A program made the translations under genes and the position numbers. From NCBI GenBank assembly GCA_041689775.1, contig JBDNFP010000181.1:1-13155 (forward strand): a stretch of DNA of 13,155 nt, read 5' to 3'. The stretch comes from JBDNFP01 sp041689775 (lineage in GTDB: Bacteria; Bacteroidota; Bacteroidia; Cytophagales; Spirosomataceae). Below the pieces are notes generated by a model. That model ran no database searches, was not told the origin of the DNA, and saw nothing but the letters and a program-made list of their open reading frames with translations. This document shows positions 1 to 7,144 of this stretch, one piece after another. The first letter of the stretch is position 1. The number at the start of each line of letters is the position of its first letter.

Positions 1-241
1 AAACCGTCTCATCAGATAAGGCCTCCTTAACCTCTTGATAAGAAGTTGCCATGTAGACTTTATCGGCAACTTTCCACACGTTCCCCTTTGATTGAAGCCA
101 CTGCGTATATTCATCAAAGTCCTTTTCAGACTTTATGTAAGAGACTTTATTCGGGAAGATTGATTACGTCCGCCCACACCTACGCGCAAACCTAAAAATT
201 TATTCGAATAAAGTCTAAGGATTAATAATACCTTTCATCAT
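1..241 (-). pseudogene. Cytochrome P450-like N-terminal fragment, frame disrupted, cut by window edge
   Basis: From 163 down to 1 the minus strand is open and reads as protein, including DEYTQWLQSKGNVWKVADK and then VYMATSYQEVKEALSDETV. The pattern of a short N-terminal helix, a V-W strand and a 'T-S-Y-x-E-V-K-E-A-L-S-D' helix resembles the start of many bacterial cytochrome P450s, but the heme-binding cysteine region lies outside the window, so the family call is an inference. The natural start is probably the ATG at 241-239, which overlaps the stop of the carrier-protein gene by 4 bases. That frame hits stops after MMKGIINP. Removing one base near 217 and adding one C in the CCC near 153 gives a continuous N-terminus through RLYSNKFLGLRVGVGG. 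This is either a decayed gene or poor sequence. A P450 downstream of an acyl ligase and a carrier protein would fit oxidation of a carrier-bound acyl chain. Confidence 0.45.
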
Positions 242-475
242 TCACTACGCTCCATAATCCAATCTGTCATTTCTGATATCGTATCAAACTCCCAAAATAG
301 GGTAGGTAAAAGCTCAATATCCAGTTTTTTTTAAGTCACTCACTATGCTAACCGCATTTACAGAGTCAAGACGGAAATTCGCAATGGGTTGGTCTTTTAA
401 TTGAGCATCATAGGGCTGCTCGTTATACTTGCACACTAATTCCACGATGGTCTGTTCGAGTTCTTCTTTAAGCAT
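238..475 (-). pseudogene. Acyl carrier protein, frameshifted at an A8 run
   Basis: This is a stand-alone carrier protein. Helix I is MLKEELEQTIVELVCKY. The phosphopantetheine attachment motif is L-D-S-V, with the serine at residue 38 in place of the usual D-S-L. As written, the frame ends after SDLKKTGY at 314. If one A of the eight-A run (325-332, T on the plus strand) is dropped, the protein continues as LDIELLPTLFWEFDTISEM and ends at 238 as a 78-residue protein, exactly the usual ACP length and helix III/IV pattern. The ATG at 475 is preferred over an upstream TTG at 517 because it starts at the expected position of helix I. It lies 48 bases downstream of the ligase gene and its restored stop overlaps the next ATG, so all three look like one operon. 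The extra A may be a mutation, a sequencing error or a site of transcriptional slippage. Confidence 0.8.
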
Positions 476-522
476 TCTTTTGAGGATTAAGGATGATACT
501 AAGTATAGGTTTGCCAATACAC

Positions 523-2154
523 CTAACTTACAAATATAGGTTGAATATCAGATCGGGATAATCCGTCTTTTAGCTTTTGTTTTTGTTTTTTACCGCTGCT
601 CGTTCGTGGAATATTCCAGTAACCAACCAGCGTAATACAATCGGGAAACAAGCCCAGCGACCGGGACAATACCTTTCGAACGGCATTGACTACCGCTTGG
701 TGGTCTTCCTCTTCCCACACGCTTCGTTTTAGCTCTACCACGAGCTCGAAGTTTTCTATACCATCGTTTTTTTGAGTTAGCAGAGCTACTACCCCCGAGG
801 CATGAATGGCCTCGTGAACCGTAGAAATTATTTCTTCTATTTCCGACAAAGCGTAATTCTGTCCATTTCTGATCATTATATCCCCTTCGCGCCCTAGTAG
901 ATATAGCTGATTGTTTGACAGAAAACCAATATCGCCGGTCTTGACGATAGCCACGTCTTCAAACTGCCCATTGCGAAACCGTTTGGCTACCCCCTGCCCG
1001 GTAAGAATAATAGTCCCTATTTCATTTTCACCTAAGAGTTCTCCTTCGGTATTCACGATTTCAACCCTACTTCCTTCAAAAATAGCACCACAGCTCACAA
1101 CCTGATACCCATCGTCTCTTTTTGTGTATTTGAGAGAGAGAGCACTTTGGCAACTAACAGCAAGGGTAGCTTCGGCCATTCCGTACCCCGGCAACAGGGA
1201 TTTTTCGTTCAACCCGTAGGGTTTAAATTGCTCCAAAAAACGCTCTAAGGTACTCAATCGGACCATTTCCCCGCCTAGTAGGAGTGAGTTCAAGCAGGAC
1301 AAATCAAGGCCTTTTATTTCTTTTCCCCGAAACCGATCCACGCATAGATCGTAGGCAAAGTTTGGAGCAGAGGAATGCGTAATCCGGTATCGACTCATGG
1401 CGTCAAGCCATGCGAGTGGGTTAGCAATAAAGTCATTACTTTCCATCAAATACCCACTACTCCCCCAATAAAGGCCCGCTAAAAGTCCATCAATCAAACC
1501 TAGATCATGGTAGTGAGGCAGCCAGTTAATGGAAATAGAGTCTGCCGTACGACCCACTCTCCCTCCCAGGCTTTCGATGGCATAAAACAGATTATCGTGG
1601 GTAATTCCCAATGCTTTCGCGTGGTTGGTAGTACCAGAGGTAAACTGAACAAAGGCTATGTCGGTATCCGGTAAGGTAGTATCCAAAAAAGCACCCGAAA
1701 GGTCACTAGGTTGTGGTGCTTCCACGAATCGGCTTCGATACTCCTCAGGTACTTGATCCAACAGCTTTTGAAACCATTTCTTATGATAGACCTCTTGCTG
1801 AACGATTACTTTGGCTATACCGTACTTTTGGATTTTACCGAGCAGTTTATCCATCTTGTAGGAAGAATTAGGAATCTCCTGCGTAGACGGTATGGTGCCT
1901 TTGTGCAGGCAAGCCAAAAAGTAGGGTAAAAACTCAAAACTGTTTTGAAACAAAAGAAGTACCCATCCCTCGCTCACGTCTAGTACCTGGCTAATACCTA
2001 CTAACTTTCTTTGGAGATCTTCGTAGGTATAATAATCTACTACTTCAGCCCGACTATTGAGTTTGCTGTATGCCCGTTTGGTAGAAGTACGGTCTACATG
2101 AAATGCAATACGAGTTAGTAGGGACGGACGGATCGGGCCGCTTTCGGATTTCAT
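523..2154 (-). CDS. Fatty acyl-AMP ligase-like adenylating enzyme
   Basis: The 543-residue protein belongs to the AMP-binding (ANL) superfamily and resembles fatty acyl-AMP ligases, which activate a fatty acid with ATP and pass it to a carrier protein. Visible motifs are the phosphate-binding loop FTSGTTNHAKALGITHDNL (residues 161-179), NWLPHYHDLGLIDG (200-213), which is typical of FAALs, LLPGYGMAEATLAVS (310-324), TGDIGF and GREGDIMIRNGQNY (396-424), and the C-terminal PRTSSGKKQK (506-515) with its catalytic lysine. The stretch between the GMAEAT motif and VVSCG is short compared with many FAALs, and the usual Gly-x-Pro-Lys-Gly of the P-loop reads N-H-A-K-A. The ATG at 2154 is chosen because homology-like sequence begins there; an in-frame ATG at 2214 would add residues lying close to the terminator. 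The adjacent carrier protein is the likely acceptor. The exact acyl substrate cannot be read from sequence. Confidence 0.85.
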   Translation of the reverse strand: MKSESGPIRPSLLTRIAFHVDRTSTKRAYSKLNSRAEVVDYYTYEDLQRKLVGISQVLDVSEGWVLLLFQNSFEFLPYFLACLHKGTIPSTQEIPNSSYKMDKLLGKIQKYGIAKVIVQQEVYHKKWFQKLLDQVPEEYRSRFVEAPQPSDLSGAFLDTTLPDTDIAFVQFTSGTTNHAKALGITHDNLFYAIESLGGRVGRTADSISINWLPHYHDLGLIDGLLAGLYWGSSGYLMESNDFIANPLAWLDAMSRYRITHSSAPNFAYDLCVDRFRGKEIKGLDLSCLNSLLLGGEMVRLSTLERFLEQFKPYGLNEKSLLPGYGMAEATLAVSCQSALSLKYTKRDDGYQVVSCGAIFEGSRVEIVNTEGELLGENEIGTIILTGQGVAKRFRNGQFEDVAIVKTGDIGFLSNNQLYLLGREGDIMIRNGQNYALSEIEEIISTVHEAIHASGVVALLTQKNDGIENFELVVELKRSVWEEEDHQAVVNAVRKVLSRSLGLFPDCITLVGYWNIPRTSSGKKQKQKLKDGLSRSDIQPIFVS

Positions 2155-2212
2155 CAAGTTAGAATGGCTTTTTTTGCGGGAGAATAATATTAAAACCTTT
2201 TTCTTTAGAAAC

Positions 2213-2249
2213 AAAACAGGAGCACCTGAATCGCGGATGCTCCTGTTTT
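2213..2249 (-). terminator. Intrinsic terminator after the TonB-dependent receptor
   Basis: Two perfectly complementary 12-base arms, AAAACAGGAGCA (2213-2224) and TGCTCCTGTTTT (2238-2249), enclose a 13-base loop. On the minus strand the stem ends in a T tract shortly after the receptor's stop codon (2271-2273). It would stop transcription before the ligase gene, whose own start is about 60 bases further on, which suggests that the ligase cluster has its own promoter. No plus-strand gene ends here, so only minus-strand use is expected. Confidence 0.85.
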
Positions 2250-2270
2250 AATTTTATAGTTTCCGGATAA

Positions 2271-4832
2271 TTACTTACCCCGAGGGCGTCCACCGCCGGC
2301 GGCTGGTGCGGCAGCTGGCTGCTCGCCGCCTCCGCCACCGCCGCCGTCTCCGCCACTTTTGACGTCGTCATTGTTTACACTCTTACGACGACGACGAGGC
2401 TGCTCGTCAAAGCTCATTTTACCAAGCTTGTAGGAGAAGTTTACCCGTACTCCGCGATTATATAGGTTGTTGATGTTGGTTTGTGTAAAAGTTGGGGTTT
2501 CCAGGATAGTCCGCACCTGGAAAGCATTCGCTAGGAAGTTCTCGGCACCCAAGCCGATACTACCACGCTTGTTTTTGAAATCCTTTTTAACTCCAAGGCT
2601 ATAATAAGTAAAGCCAGTCTGAGTTCCTTGCAACTGCACATCACGTCCACGGATAAATCCAAACCCTTGCAAGCCCCATCCATCCGTGAGGGTTAGGCTA
2701 GTAAATACACGACCCGATACAACGACCCCTGAGTTAGTAGATCCGAGTGAGGCATTACCAGTATTGTTGGACAAATAGGCATAATAGGCATCCACACCAC
2801 CACCTAACTGCCACTTCGAGAATAAGGTTACGTTTCCGAAAATATTCATTCCGTAGTTCTGCTTCTGACCAATGTTACCGAAGGTGGTAGTAATTACCCC
2901 CTGCTCGTTGGTGGTACGGATGGTTTCGATAGAGTTGTTGGTGTTACGGGCAAACAACGACAAGTTGATGTAAACCGACTTCTTGAACCAACTCGTACTT
3001 GCTTCGTACTGATCTGTTAGCTCGGGCGACAAGTTTGGATTACCCACCGTGATATTTTGAGGGTTAGCAGCGTTTACGTTCGGGTTTAAGAATTGAATAC
3101 CAGGACGTTGTAGACGACGGTTATAGCCAAGCTTTATGGTTTTGCCACCTTTGAGGGTCTTCGATACGTTGATACTAGGCACCAAGTTTCCGTAGTTCGG
3201 AATCGCCAGGTCAGTTTCTCCCTGATTGGCATTGATCGTCGTGTACTCGTATCGGCTACCTACCTTAAAAGTGTACTTGTTTTTGGTGGAGTAGGTATAA
3301 GATACATACGAAGCAGCTACGTTCTGACCGTAGTTTAATTGATTAGCAGCACGAGGTTGGTTCACCGTACTGTAATAAGTAAAGTCGCTGTTTACTTCCC
3401 GGAAAATACCTTTGGCACCAAACTCAATCAATTGATTCTTTTTGATCGGCGATTGGTAGTCAAGCTGAACTGTGCTTTCCTGATTGTAGCTACCGTTGCG
3501 GTTTCCTTCCTGCCCCAGCATTTCCTGAGAAGTGGAAGAAGCGAATAAGTCAGCGTCAAAGTTATTGGTCCGGTTGTTACGGCTAAACTGCGTAAGGATA
3601 CTGAATTCTTGCTGTGGCTTCTTCAGTTGGCGCGTATAATCAATGTTGATGTCAACTGTTCCCGAAAGATCAGCCACGTTTACATCCCGGAAAGATGTGG
3701 CAGCAGCCTTACCCCCAAATGAACTAACGGTACCAATGCTCTGCGTGTTGTTCTGATTACGGGCACCGTAGCGAACGCTTGCCGTCACAAATGATTTCTC
3801 AGTAATATCATAATCCCAGCTTAAATTATACGAACCAAACAGGCTTTCGTTGAGAGACTCCGTAGTCTGGCGGGTGGAGAATGGAATTCCGTTTTTCACA
3901 CCTTGCTGTATATTCTCGCCTTTTCCAATCACGTTGTAGCTCATGCGGCCAAACCCACCGAGATTAAAGCCCATTTTACCGGTACGATAGCTACCGCGCA
4001 TACCCAAGTTAGAACCACGGTTACCTACACCGGTATCAAAACTCAGGGTAGCACCCTGTAATGTGTTTTTCTTGGTAATAATATTGATGATACCGGCGGT
4101 TCCTTCGGCGTCGTATTTGGCCGAGGGTGAGGTAATAACTTCCACCGATTTAATCATATCAGCCGGAATCTGCTTCAAGGCGTCTGCCACGCTGCTTGCC
4201 AGAATGGTAGACGGCTTGTTGTTGATCAGTACCTTTACGTTGGTACTACCACGAAGCGATACATTTCCGTCCAAATCCACGCTCAGCATCGGCACTTTCC
4301 GCATTACTTCGGTGGCATCTCCCCCTTTACTGGCAATATCTTTCTCCGCGTTGTACACAAGACGGTCTACGCGCTCCTCGATCATTTCTGCCTGCCCTAC
4401 TACGTTTACAGCATTCAGCTGTACCACATCAGGAGTAAGCACTACATTGTCAAGGTTTAGATTGGTACGGCCGTCGATTTTAATTTTTTGAATCTGCTTC
4501 CCTTTATAGCCAATAAAAGAAATAAGTATCTTGTAATTGCCATCGGCAATATTTTTCATTTGGAATTTACCCTTATCGTCGGTGGTGGTACCATCTATGG
4601 GGCGATTACTCTTGATTTCAACAAGCGAAATGGACGCAAATTCGATGGGTTGGTTTGAAACAGAGTCAATCAGTACTCCGCTAATTTTACCGTCGCCTCT
4701 TTGTGAGTTATCGATGGTACCGGGTATACCTTTGGGTTGAGCCTCCGGACGGCCTCCACCCGACGGAGCCTGAGCAAATGCAGCAGTACCGAAACAAAGT
4801 GTAAGTAAGGTAATGGTAAAAAAAAACTTCAT
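2271..4832 (-). CDS. TonB-dependent receptor, outer membrane beta-barrel (OMP_b-brl_3 type)
   Basis: An 853-residue outer-membrane protein. Residues 1-20 form a signal peptide (MKFFFTITLLTLCFGTAAFA, then Q). Residues 48-135 form a carboxypeptidase-D-regulatory-like beta-sandwich (SGVLIDSVSNQPIEFASISL). Residues about 155-255 form a plug domain with VPMLSVDLDGNVSLRG, SVEVITSPSAKYDAEGTAG and IINIITKKN. The remainder is a long beta-barrel rich in alternating aromatic strands and N/T/S turns. This architecture is common in Bacteroidota for energised uptake or as an outer-membrane protein of unknown ligand; no SusD partner gene is adjacent, so glycan uptake is not implied. The last barrel strand ends near VNFSYKLGKMSF and is followed by a 45-residue Arg-, Gly- and Ala-rich tail. 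Transcription is divergent from the histidine kinase gene across a 407-base gap and ends at the hairpin at 2213-2249. Confidence 0.93.
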   Translation of the reverse strand: MKFFFTITLLTLCFGTAAFAQAPSGGGRPEAQPKGIPGTIDNSQRGDGKISGVLIDSVSNQPIEFASISLVEIKSNRPIDGTTTDDKGKFQMKNIADGNYKILISFIGYKGKQIQKIKIDGRTNLNLDNVVLTPDVVQLNAVNVVGQAEMIEERVDRLVYNAEKDIASKGGDATEVMRKVPMLSVDLDGNVSLRGSTNVKVLINNKPSTILASSVADALKQIPADMIKSVEVITSPSAKYDAEGTAGIINIITKKNTLQGATLSFDTGVGNRGSNLGMRGSYRTGKMGFNLGGFGRMSYNVIGKGENIQQGVKNGIPFSTRQTTESLNESLFGSYNLSWDYDITEKSFVTASVRYGARNQNNTQSIGTVSSFGGKAAATSFRDVNVADLSGTVDINIDYTRQLKKPQQEFSILTQFSRNNRTNNFDADLFASSTSQEMLGQEGNRNGSYNQESTVQLDYQSPIKKNQLIEFGAKGIFREVNSDFTYYSTVNQPRAANQLNYGQNVAASYVSYTYSTKNKYTFKVGSRYEYTTINANQGETDLAIPNYGNLVPSINVSKTLKGGKTIKLGYNRRLQRPGIQFLNPNVNAANPQNITVGNPNLSPELTDQYEASTSWFKKSVYINLSLFARNTNNSIETIRTTNEQGVITTTFGNIGQKQNYGMNIFGNVTLFSKWQLGGGVDAYYAYLSNNTGNASLGSTNSGVVVSGRVFTSLTLTDGWGLQGFGFIRGRDVQLQGTQTGFTYYSLGVKKDFKNKRGSIGLGAENFLANAFQVRTILETPTFTQTNINNLYNRGVRVNFSYKLGKMSFDEQPRRRRKSVNNDDVKSGGDGGGGGGGEQPAAAPAAGGGRPRGK
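2274..2357 (-). repeat. GC-rich low-complexity tract encoding a Gly/Ala/Pro tail
   Basis: The last 28 codons of the receptor encode SGGDGGGGGGGE, then QPAAAPAAGGGRPRGK. On the plus strand the tract appears as repeated CCG/GCC/GCG-type triplets, clearly more GC-rich than the surrounding gene. The N-terminus of the mature protein carries a similar SGGGRPE motif. Triplet repetition makes this a plausible site of length variation. Confidence 0.75.
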
Positions 4833-5018
4833 AGCTTTACATTAAAAGTAGATGAGACAGTGGAATGACTGGATGAATTAAAAACAGTTTGCACCGAAAA
4901 GTACAATGATTGTTTTATGAACTCCTAGTTGGTGGTACTACTACAAAATAACACTCTTTGTTTCGACTCTATAAAGTGAAATAGATGAGCATGGGCTCCT
5001 ACTAGATAAACTCTGATT

Positions 5019-5118
5019 TTTAGTCGATAAACCAAAGATGTTGCTCTTCAAATGGGTTACTTTTACTTTGGTCGACTGAGAAATAGAATCTATCTATGTT
5101 TGCCGGGATTTAGTCGAT
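5019..5118. repeat. Repeated 10-mer TTTAGTCGAT with a diverged middle copy
   Basis: Exact copies of TTTAGTCGAT lie at 5019-5028 and 5109-5118. A third copy, TTTGGTCGAC (8 of 10 identical), lies at 5068-5077. All are on the same strand in the gap between the receptor and the sensor kinase. Repeats like this in a divergent promoter region can be regulator sites, but short repeats also arise by chance, so this remains a suggestion. Confidence 0.4.
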
Positions 5119-5180
5119 TTCGGTTCCGTCTTTGAAAAGTACTATGTAGTCTTGTTTGTATTGTTAAGTATACACAGGTC

Positions 5181-5202
5181 GTTTGATAGGATACTATCAA
5201 AC
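5181..5202. promoter_or_regulatory. Perfect 9-bp inverted repeat upstream of the sensor kinase
   Basis: GTTTGATAG (5181-5189) and CTATCAAAC (5194-5202) are exact reverse complements around the four bases GATA. The element ends 37 bases before the kinase ATG. No T tract follows, so it does not look like a terminator. It could be an operator for a dimeric regulator or a hairpin in the leader of the kinase-regulator transcript. Confidence 0.55.
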
Positions 5203-5239
5203 TGATTTGTAAACTTGACCTATTGAATAAACCTATTGC

Positions 5240-6313
5240 ATGGAAAATACTTCATCACCCCGTTATATGCCTTGGCTAGTTCATGTACTAGTGTGGGCAC
5301 TACTCGGCTCGATCTTGCTCTTGTGGCAGCCCCTTACGTGGCAGATTACAATACCTACCCAATTTTGGGTAAAGCAAGCTACTTTATTTGCGCTACTACT
5401 GGCCGTTTTCTACTCTAACACCCACATCTGGATTCCCCGATTGCTATTTCAAAACCGCACGAGTTTATTTGTTCTTCTTAATATAGTAGCCGTACTATTC
5501 GTTGCTTTCTTGGTGCAAAAAATAGAGATACTGATTAACCTGCGCGAAGGAATGGAAACTGCGTTTAAGGCGGTTAAAAATTCGGGCGTCATGCGCCGGG
5601 AAGATTTCCTAGATTACTTTTCGCTCCTGACCGCCATTATGGTACTAGGGATTAGTACAAGTGTGGCAGCCATTCAAAAGTGGCAGCACGATGCCGAACT
5701 ACGCCAGAATCTCGAACGCGCCAAAATTGATTCTGAGTTATCCTTTCTGAGAGCTCAAATCAACCCGCACTTTTTCTTTAATACTCTCAATAATATTTAT
5801 GCCCTGACGGTGATTAATGTAGAGGCATCCCGTGAGGCATTGCATAAGCTTTCGCGCATGATGCGCTACGTTTTGTACGAGTCGCAGCGGGGCACCGTAC
5901 AGCTTAGCCAGGAAATCGCCTTTGCCCAAGACTATATCAAACTCATGCAACTACGACTGACCGACAAAGTTTCGGTGCAGCTCACGCCGCCCAGCCCGGT
6001 GCATGATGTCCCCATTGCCCCAATGCTATTCCTACCCTTTATCGAAAACGCCTTTAAACACGGCGTAAGTGCGACCCAATCCAGCCGGATCGAAATTTTG
6101 ATCCGGCAGGAGGGTCCTAAAATTCACGTAGAGGTAAAGAATACGTTATTTTCGGACAAAAAATCAACCAACTTGGAAGATAGTAACGGCATCGGACTAG
6201 TTAATACCCGCCGCCGTCTGGATCTGCTCTATCCCGGACGCTACGAACTGGATGTTCAGGAAAATAAAACAGAAAACGAGTACCGCGTACACCTTGAACT
6301 AGAAGCCGTATGA
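5240..6313 (+). CDS. Sensor histidine kinase, LytS/YehU family (His_kinase PF06580)
   Basis: A 357-residue membrane kinase. The N-terminal half has about four hydrophobic segments (roughly residues 12-29, 47-58, 75-93 and 126-146) with no large extracytoplasmic domain. After a short coiled coil comes FLRAQINPHFFFNTLNNIYAL, in which H177 is the phosphoacceptor; this motif defines the LytS-type family. The ATP-binding domain shows FIENAFKHGV (N270) and the glycine box NGIGLVNTRRRLDLLYPG (316-333). The kinase presumably phosphorylates the LytTR regulator encoded next to it, whose start overlaps its stop by 4 bases (ATGA), which points to translational coupling. The signal sensed cannot be read from sequence. 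A perfect inverted repeat lies just upstream and the divergent neighbour is a TonB-dependent receptor, a possible but unproven target. Confidence 0.95.
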   Translation: MENTSSPRYMPWLVHVLVWALLGSILLLWQPLTWQITIPTQFWVKQATLFALLLAVFYSNTHIWIPRLLFQNRTSLFVLLNIVAVLFVAFLVQKIEILINLREGMETAFKAVKNSGVMRREDFLDYFSLLTAIMVLGISTSVAAIQKWQHDAELRQNLERAKIDSELSFLRAQINPHFFFNTLNNIYALTVINVEASREALHKLSRMMRYVLYESQRGTVQLSQEIAFAQDYIKLMQLRLTDKVSVQLTPPSPVHDVPIAPMLFLPFIENAFKHGVSATQSSRIEILIRQEGPKIHVEVKNTLFSDKKSTNLEDSNGIGLVNTRRRLDLLYPGRYELDVQENKTENEYRVHLELEAV

Positions 6314-7074
6314 CGCCACTCCGCTGCATTGCCGTTGACGACGAACCTCTGGCCCTCGGCCTCGTGTGCGCCTTTATCGAAAAAACTCCTTTTCTGACCT
6401 TGGTTGGGCGCTATTCCAGCGCAGTGGAAGCCTTACAAGGATTGCAAAATAATGACGTTGACCTCTTGTTTCTGGATATTCAGATGCCTGATCTGACCGG
6501 CATTGAGCTAGCGCGAGTGCTGGATAAATCGGGTACGCAAGGGCCGCGCATTGTATTTACGACCGCCTTCAACCATTTTGCACTGGAAGGGTTCCGGGTC
6601 GATGCTCTCGATTATTTGCTCAAACCCTTCAACTACGAAGAATTTTTGCGGGCCGCCACCAAGGGGCAGACCTACTTTGATCTTGTCAAAAAGGCCGAGC
6701 AGAGTAACCCAGCCCAGCCCATAACACCTCAGATTCTACCGGCTGATCCGCGGGAAGACTACCTTTTTCTAAAAGTTGAGTACCAATTGGTCCGCGTAGC
6801 GTATGACGATATTCTGTACATCGAGGGGCTAAAAGACTACGTGAAAGTGCACCTCAAAAACGAACCCAAACCCCTACTATCGTTAACGAGCCTGAAAAAC
6901 CTGGAAGAAAAACTCCCCGCCCAACGTTTCATGCGGGTGCATCGCTCGTACATCGTCAATCTGGAAAAAATCGGCGCTATTTCGCGTAATAGCATTCAGA
7001 TTGGGGAGAATACCATACCCGTGAGCGATCAGTATAAGGAGGTATTCTCGGATTACGTGAGCCGTTGGACCTAG
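6310..7074 (+). CDS. LytTR-family response regulator
   Basis: A 254-residue two-domain regulator. The receiver domain (about 1-125) has the acidic pair D10/D11 in AVDDEPLAL, the phosphoacceptor D56 in LLFLDIQMPDLTG, T84/T85 and K105 in DYLLKPF. A linker rich in Pro and Gln (about 131-147) leads to a LytTR DNA-binding domain (about 150-250) with YLFLKVEYQLVRV, DILYIEGLKDYVKVHL and FMRVHRSYIVNL. LytTR proteins typically bind pairs of short direct repeats and act on few promoters, often near their own genes. The start overlaps the kinase stop by 4 bases, so the two proteins are expected to form one system. All catalytic positions are present and the length is normal for the family. Confidence 0.96.
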   Translation: MTPLRCIAVDDEPLALGLVCAFIEKTPFLTLVGRYSSAVEALQGLQNNDVDLLFLDIQMPDLTGIELARVLDKSGTQGPRIVFTTAFNHFALEGFRVDALDYLLKPFNYEEFLRAATKGQTYFDLVKKAEQSNPAQPITPQILPADPREDYLFLKVEYQLVRVAYDDILYIEGLKDYVKVHLKNEPKPLLSLTSLKNLEEKLPAQRFMRVHRSYIVNLEKIGAISRNSIQIGENTIPVSDQYKEVFSDYVSRWT

Positions 7075-7144
7075 GTAAAAGCTGCACGTTAAAGAATGTT
7101 TTGGCGATAGCGGGTGTTATGCACACTGACGATATACTTTCCTT

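Larger units (their letters stand above)
4833..5239. other. Divergent intergenic region, 407 bases
   Basis: This separates the start codons of the TonB-dependent receptor (minus) and the histidine kinase (plus), so it must carry both promoters. I see no open frame with coding character and no RNA gene. No clear Bacteroidota-type TAnnTTTG element was found on either strand; the nearest matches are TAAACTTG (5210-5217, plus) and TTATTTTG (4951-4944, minus), each with one mismatch and no well-spaced -33 element. It contains a repeated 10-mer (5019 and 5109), an imperfect inverted repeat (AGTCGA...CCAAAG against CTTTGGTCGACT, 5022-5078) and a perfect inverted repeat at 5181-5202. Confidence 0.7.

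Noticed and set aside
4063..4491. 142-codon open frame on the plus strand
   Set aside because: It is antisense to the plug-domain part of the receptor gene, whose domains are clear; the composition is that of a shadow frame.
6084..6107. Perfect 8-bp inverted repeat (GCCGGATC / GATCCGGC) inside the kinase gene
   Set aside because: It lies in well-conserved coding sequence (SRIEILIRQ), has no T tract, and can be explained by codon choice.
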